Source: Stenotrophomonas maltophilia (GTDB lineage Bacteria > Pseudomonadota > Gammaproteobacteria > Xanthomonadales > Xanthomonadaceae). From it: DNA of 64,000 bases. The notes under the pieces were generated by a model, which worked only from the letters and a program-made list of their open reading frames with translations, was not told where the DNA came from and did not search any database. How positions within the stretch are numbered: the stretch's first letter is position 1; every line of letters starts with the position of its first letter. The position numbers and the translations under genes are program-made. This document shows positions 63,293 to 64,000 of this stretch, in pieces. The stretch spans positions 4,482,001 through 4,546,000 of the forward strand of contig NZ_LT906480.1 of the NCBI RefSeq assembly GCF_900186865.1, given 5' to 3'.

Positions 63293-63678
63293 TCACCGCG
63301 ATCCAGATCGGCCTGTCGATGCTGCTGCTGTTCGGCTGCTTCTTCATCCTGGTCGGCGCACTGGGCCTGGTGAAGCTGTCGACCTTCTTCAAGCGCCTGC
63401 ACGCGCCGACCAAGGCCAGCACGCTGGGCGTGGGCTGCGTGCTGGTGTGCTCGGTCTGCTACCACATCTTCCTCGGCCAGGACCCGCAGCCGCGCGAGCT
63501 GCTGATCACCGTGTTCCTGTTCATCACCGCACCGATCAGCGCGCACATGATGGCCAAGGCCGCGCTGTCGCTGCTGATGGAGACCCGCCCCACCCTGCCG
63601 GGCAACGAACGTGCCGCCGAGGAGCAGCTGCCACCGCCGGAGCCGGTGCGGGAAGAAGAAACCACGCAGAACCGGTAG
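63289..63678 (+). CDS. mrpG: Mrp/Pha antiporter subunit G
   Basis: A 129-residue three-helix subunit (FGCFFILVGALGLVKLSTFFKRLHAPTKAST, the family signature, in parts; TVFLFITAPISAHMMAKAAL). The polar C-terminal tail is Pro/Glu-rich. Its stop codon TAG (63676-63678) lies inside the GTAG head of a SMAG, so the repeat supplies the end of the gene. Confidence 0.93.
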   Translation: MITAIQIGLSMLLLFGCFFILVGALGLVKLSTFFKRLHAPTKASTLGVGCVLVCSVCYHIFLGQDPQPRELLITVFLFITAPISAHMMAKAALSLLMETRPTLPGNERAAEEQLPPPEPVREEETTQNR

Positions 63679-63751
63679 TGCCGGCCGCTGGCCGGCAGTG
63701 GCAAGGGTTCCGTCAGAGGCAGTGAGGTTGCCGGCCAGCGGCCGGCACTAC
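63675..63751. repeat. SMAG inverted pair overlapping the mrpG stop
   Basis: A forward SMAG begins with GTAG at 63675, and a reverse copy ends in CTAC at 63751. The pair lies between the convergent mrpG and exchanger genes and could serve as an end structure for both. Confidence 0.9.
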
Positions 63752-63752
63752 C

Positions 63753-64000
63753 TCATGCCGCGCCGACCAGCAGCAGCTCCAGCACGAACCAGCCGACAAA
63801 CGCGACCAGCAGGATCCCGCCTTCGCCACGACTGATCTTCAGGTCGCCACGCAGCATCGGGTACAGCACCAGCGCGAACGCCAGCAGCGCCGGCAGTTCC
63901 AGGCGCACGAACGAGGCCGGCAGCGCCAGCGGCTGCAGCACGGCCATCGCACCGATCACCAGCAGCAGGTTGACCACGCTGGAACCCAGCACGTGGCCCA
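63753..64000 (-). CDS. Calcium/sodium antiporter, C-terminal part (CaCA family)
   Basis: The last 82 codons of a gene running off the window. It starts at the edge with GHVLGSSVVNLLLVIGAMAVL, the alpha-2 repeat signature of YrbG-like Ca2+/Na+ exchangers (GNVIGSN-type), followed by two more membrane helices and a stop at 63753. The substrate-binding Asn/Asp/Ser of the alpha repeat looks altered (GSSVVN) but only this repeat is visible. Confidence 0.75.
   Translation of the reverse strand, partial: GHVLGSSVVNLLLVIGAMAVLQPLALPASFVRLELPALLAFALVLYPMLRGDLKISRGEGGILLVAFVGWFVLELLLVGAA

Overview
The window is about 67% GC. It reads as a chromosomal segment of a Stenotrophomonas maltophilia-complex bacterium (Gammaproteobacteria, Xanthomonadaceae). 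Four things point there: many short palindromes headed by GTAG (the REP-like 'SMAG' family typical of S. maltophilia), a Clp-type CRP/FNR regulator, an RND efflux operon with one adaptor and two pumps and no outer-membrane gene (smeIJK architecture), and a Rho factor with a long N-terminal extension. No transposase, integrase, phage gene, rRNA or CRISPR array was seen. Gene content looks like conserved core genome; the variable material is in the intergenic repeats.

Layout. 0.4-4.5 kb: trxA, rho and a membrane diguanylate cyclase. 4.5-12.2 kb (minus strand): a TonB-C-domain protein, aceK, a four-gene GTPase/roadblock operon resembling a Streptomyces conservon, and monomeric icd. 12.5-16.4 kb: lipoprotein, LysM protein, queF, a repeat module, an M20 amidohydrolase. 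16.5-26.6 kb: smeIJK-like efflux operon and a YccS-type protein. 26.7-31.3 kb: SDR, an MFS-PlsC fusion, two CD225/dispanin proteins, a DUF2752 protein and the second repeat module. 31.3-35 kb (minus): ampE, nudC, erpA, bactofilin, a coiled-coil membrane protein. 35.1-40 kb: DUF4126, a FimX-like response regulator and a hybrid histidine kinase. 40-45.2 kb: bfr, bfd, rppH, tRNA-Met, tRNA-Gln, rpsI-rplM, coq7, sugE/gdx, speD. 45.3-46.9 kb: clp and a TauE/SafE permease. 47-52.5 kb (minus): trpE-[SIMPL]-trpG-trpD-trpC-[HAD]. 52.8-57.4 kb: yegS, a GNAT, rpe, a J-domain protein, purC, a DUF962 protein. 57.7-63.7 kb: a six-gene Mrp/Pha cation/proton antiporter operon with mrpA and mrpB fused. The window ends inside a CaCA exchanger.

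Functional threads. c-di-GMP and two-component signalling: the active-looking cyclase at 2930, the degenerate GGDEF-EAL receiver protein next to a hybrid kinase with its own HPt, and Clp. Iron: bfr and bfd, with a candidate Fur operator before bfd. Tryptophan synthesis: one operon carrying two unrelated passengers and a possible Trp-rich upstream reading frame.

Most notable: two loci (14569-15037 and 30806-31313) carry the same ordered set of hairpins. The 52-nt cores are shared, but the long stems differ between copies and every difference in the first stem is matched on the opposite arm. I recognise no described family for this composite module. A lone plus-strand terminator at 53915-53946 between minus-strand genes suggests a small RNA.
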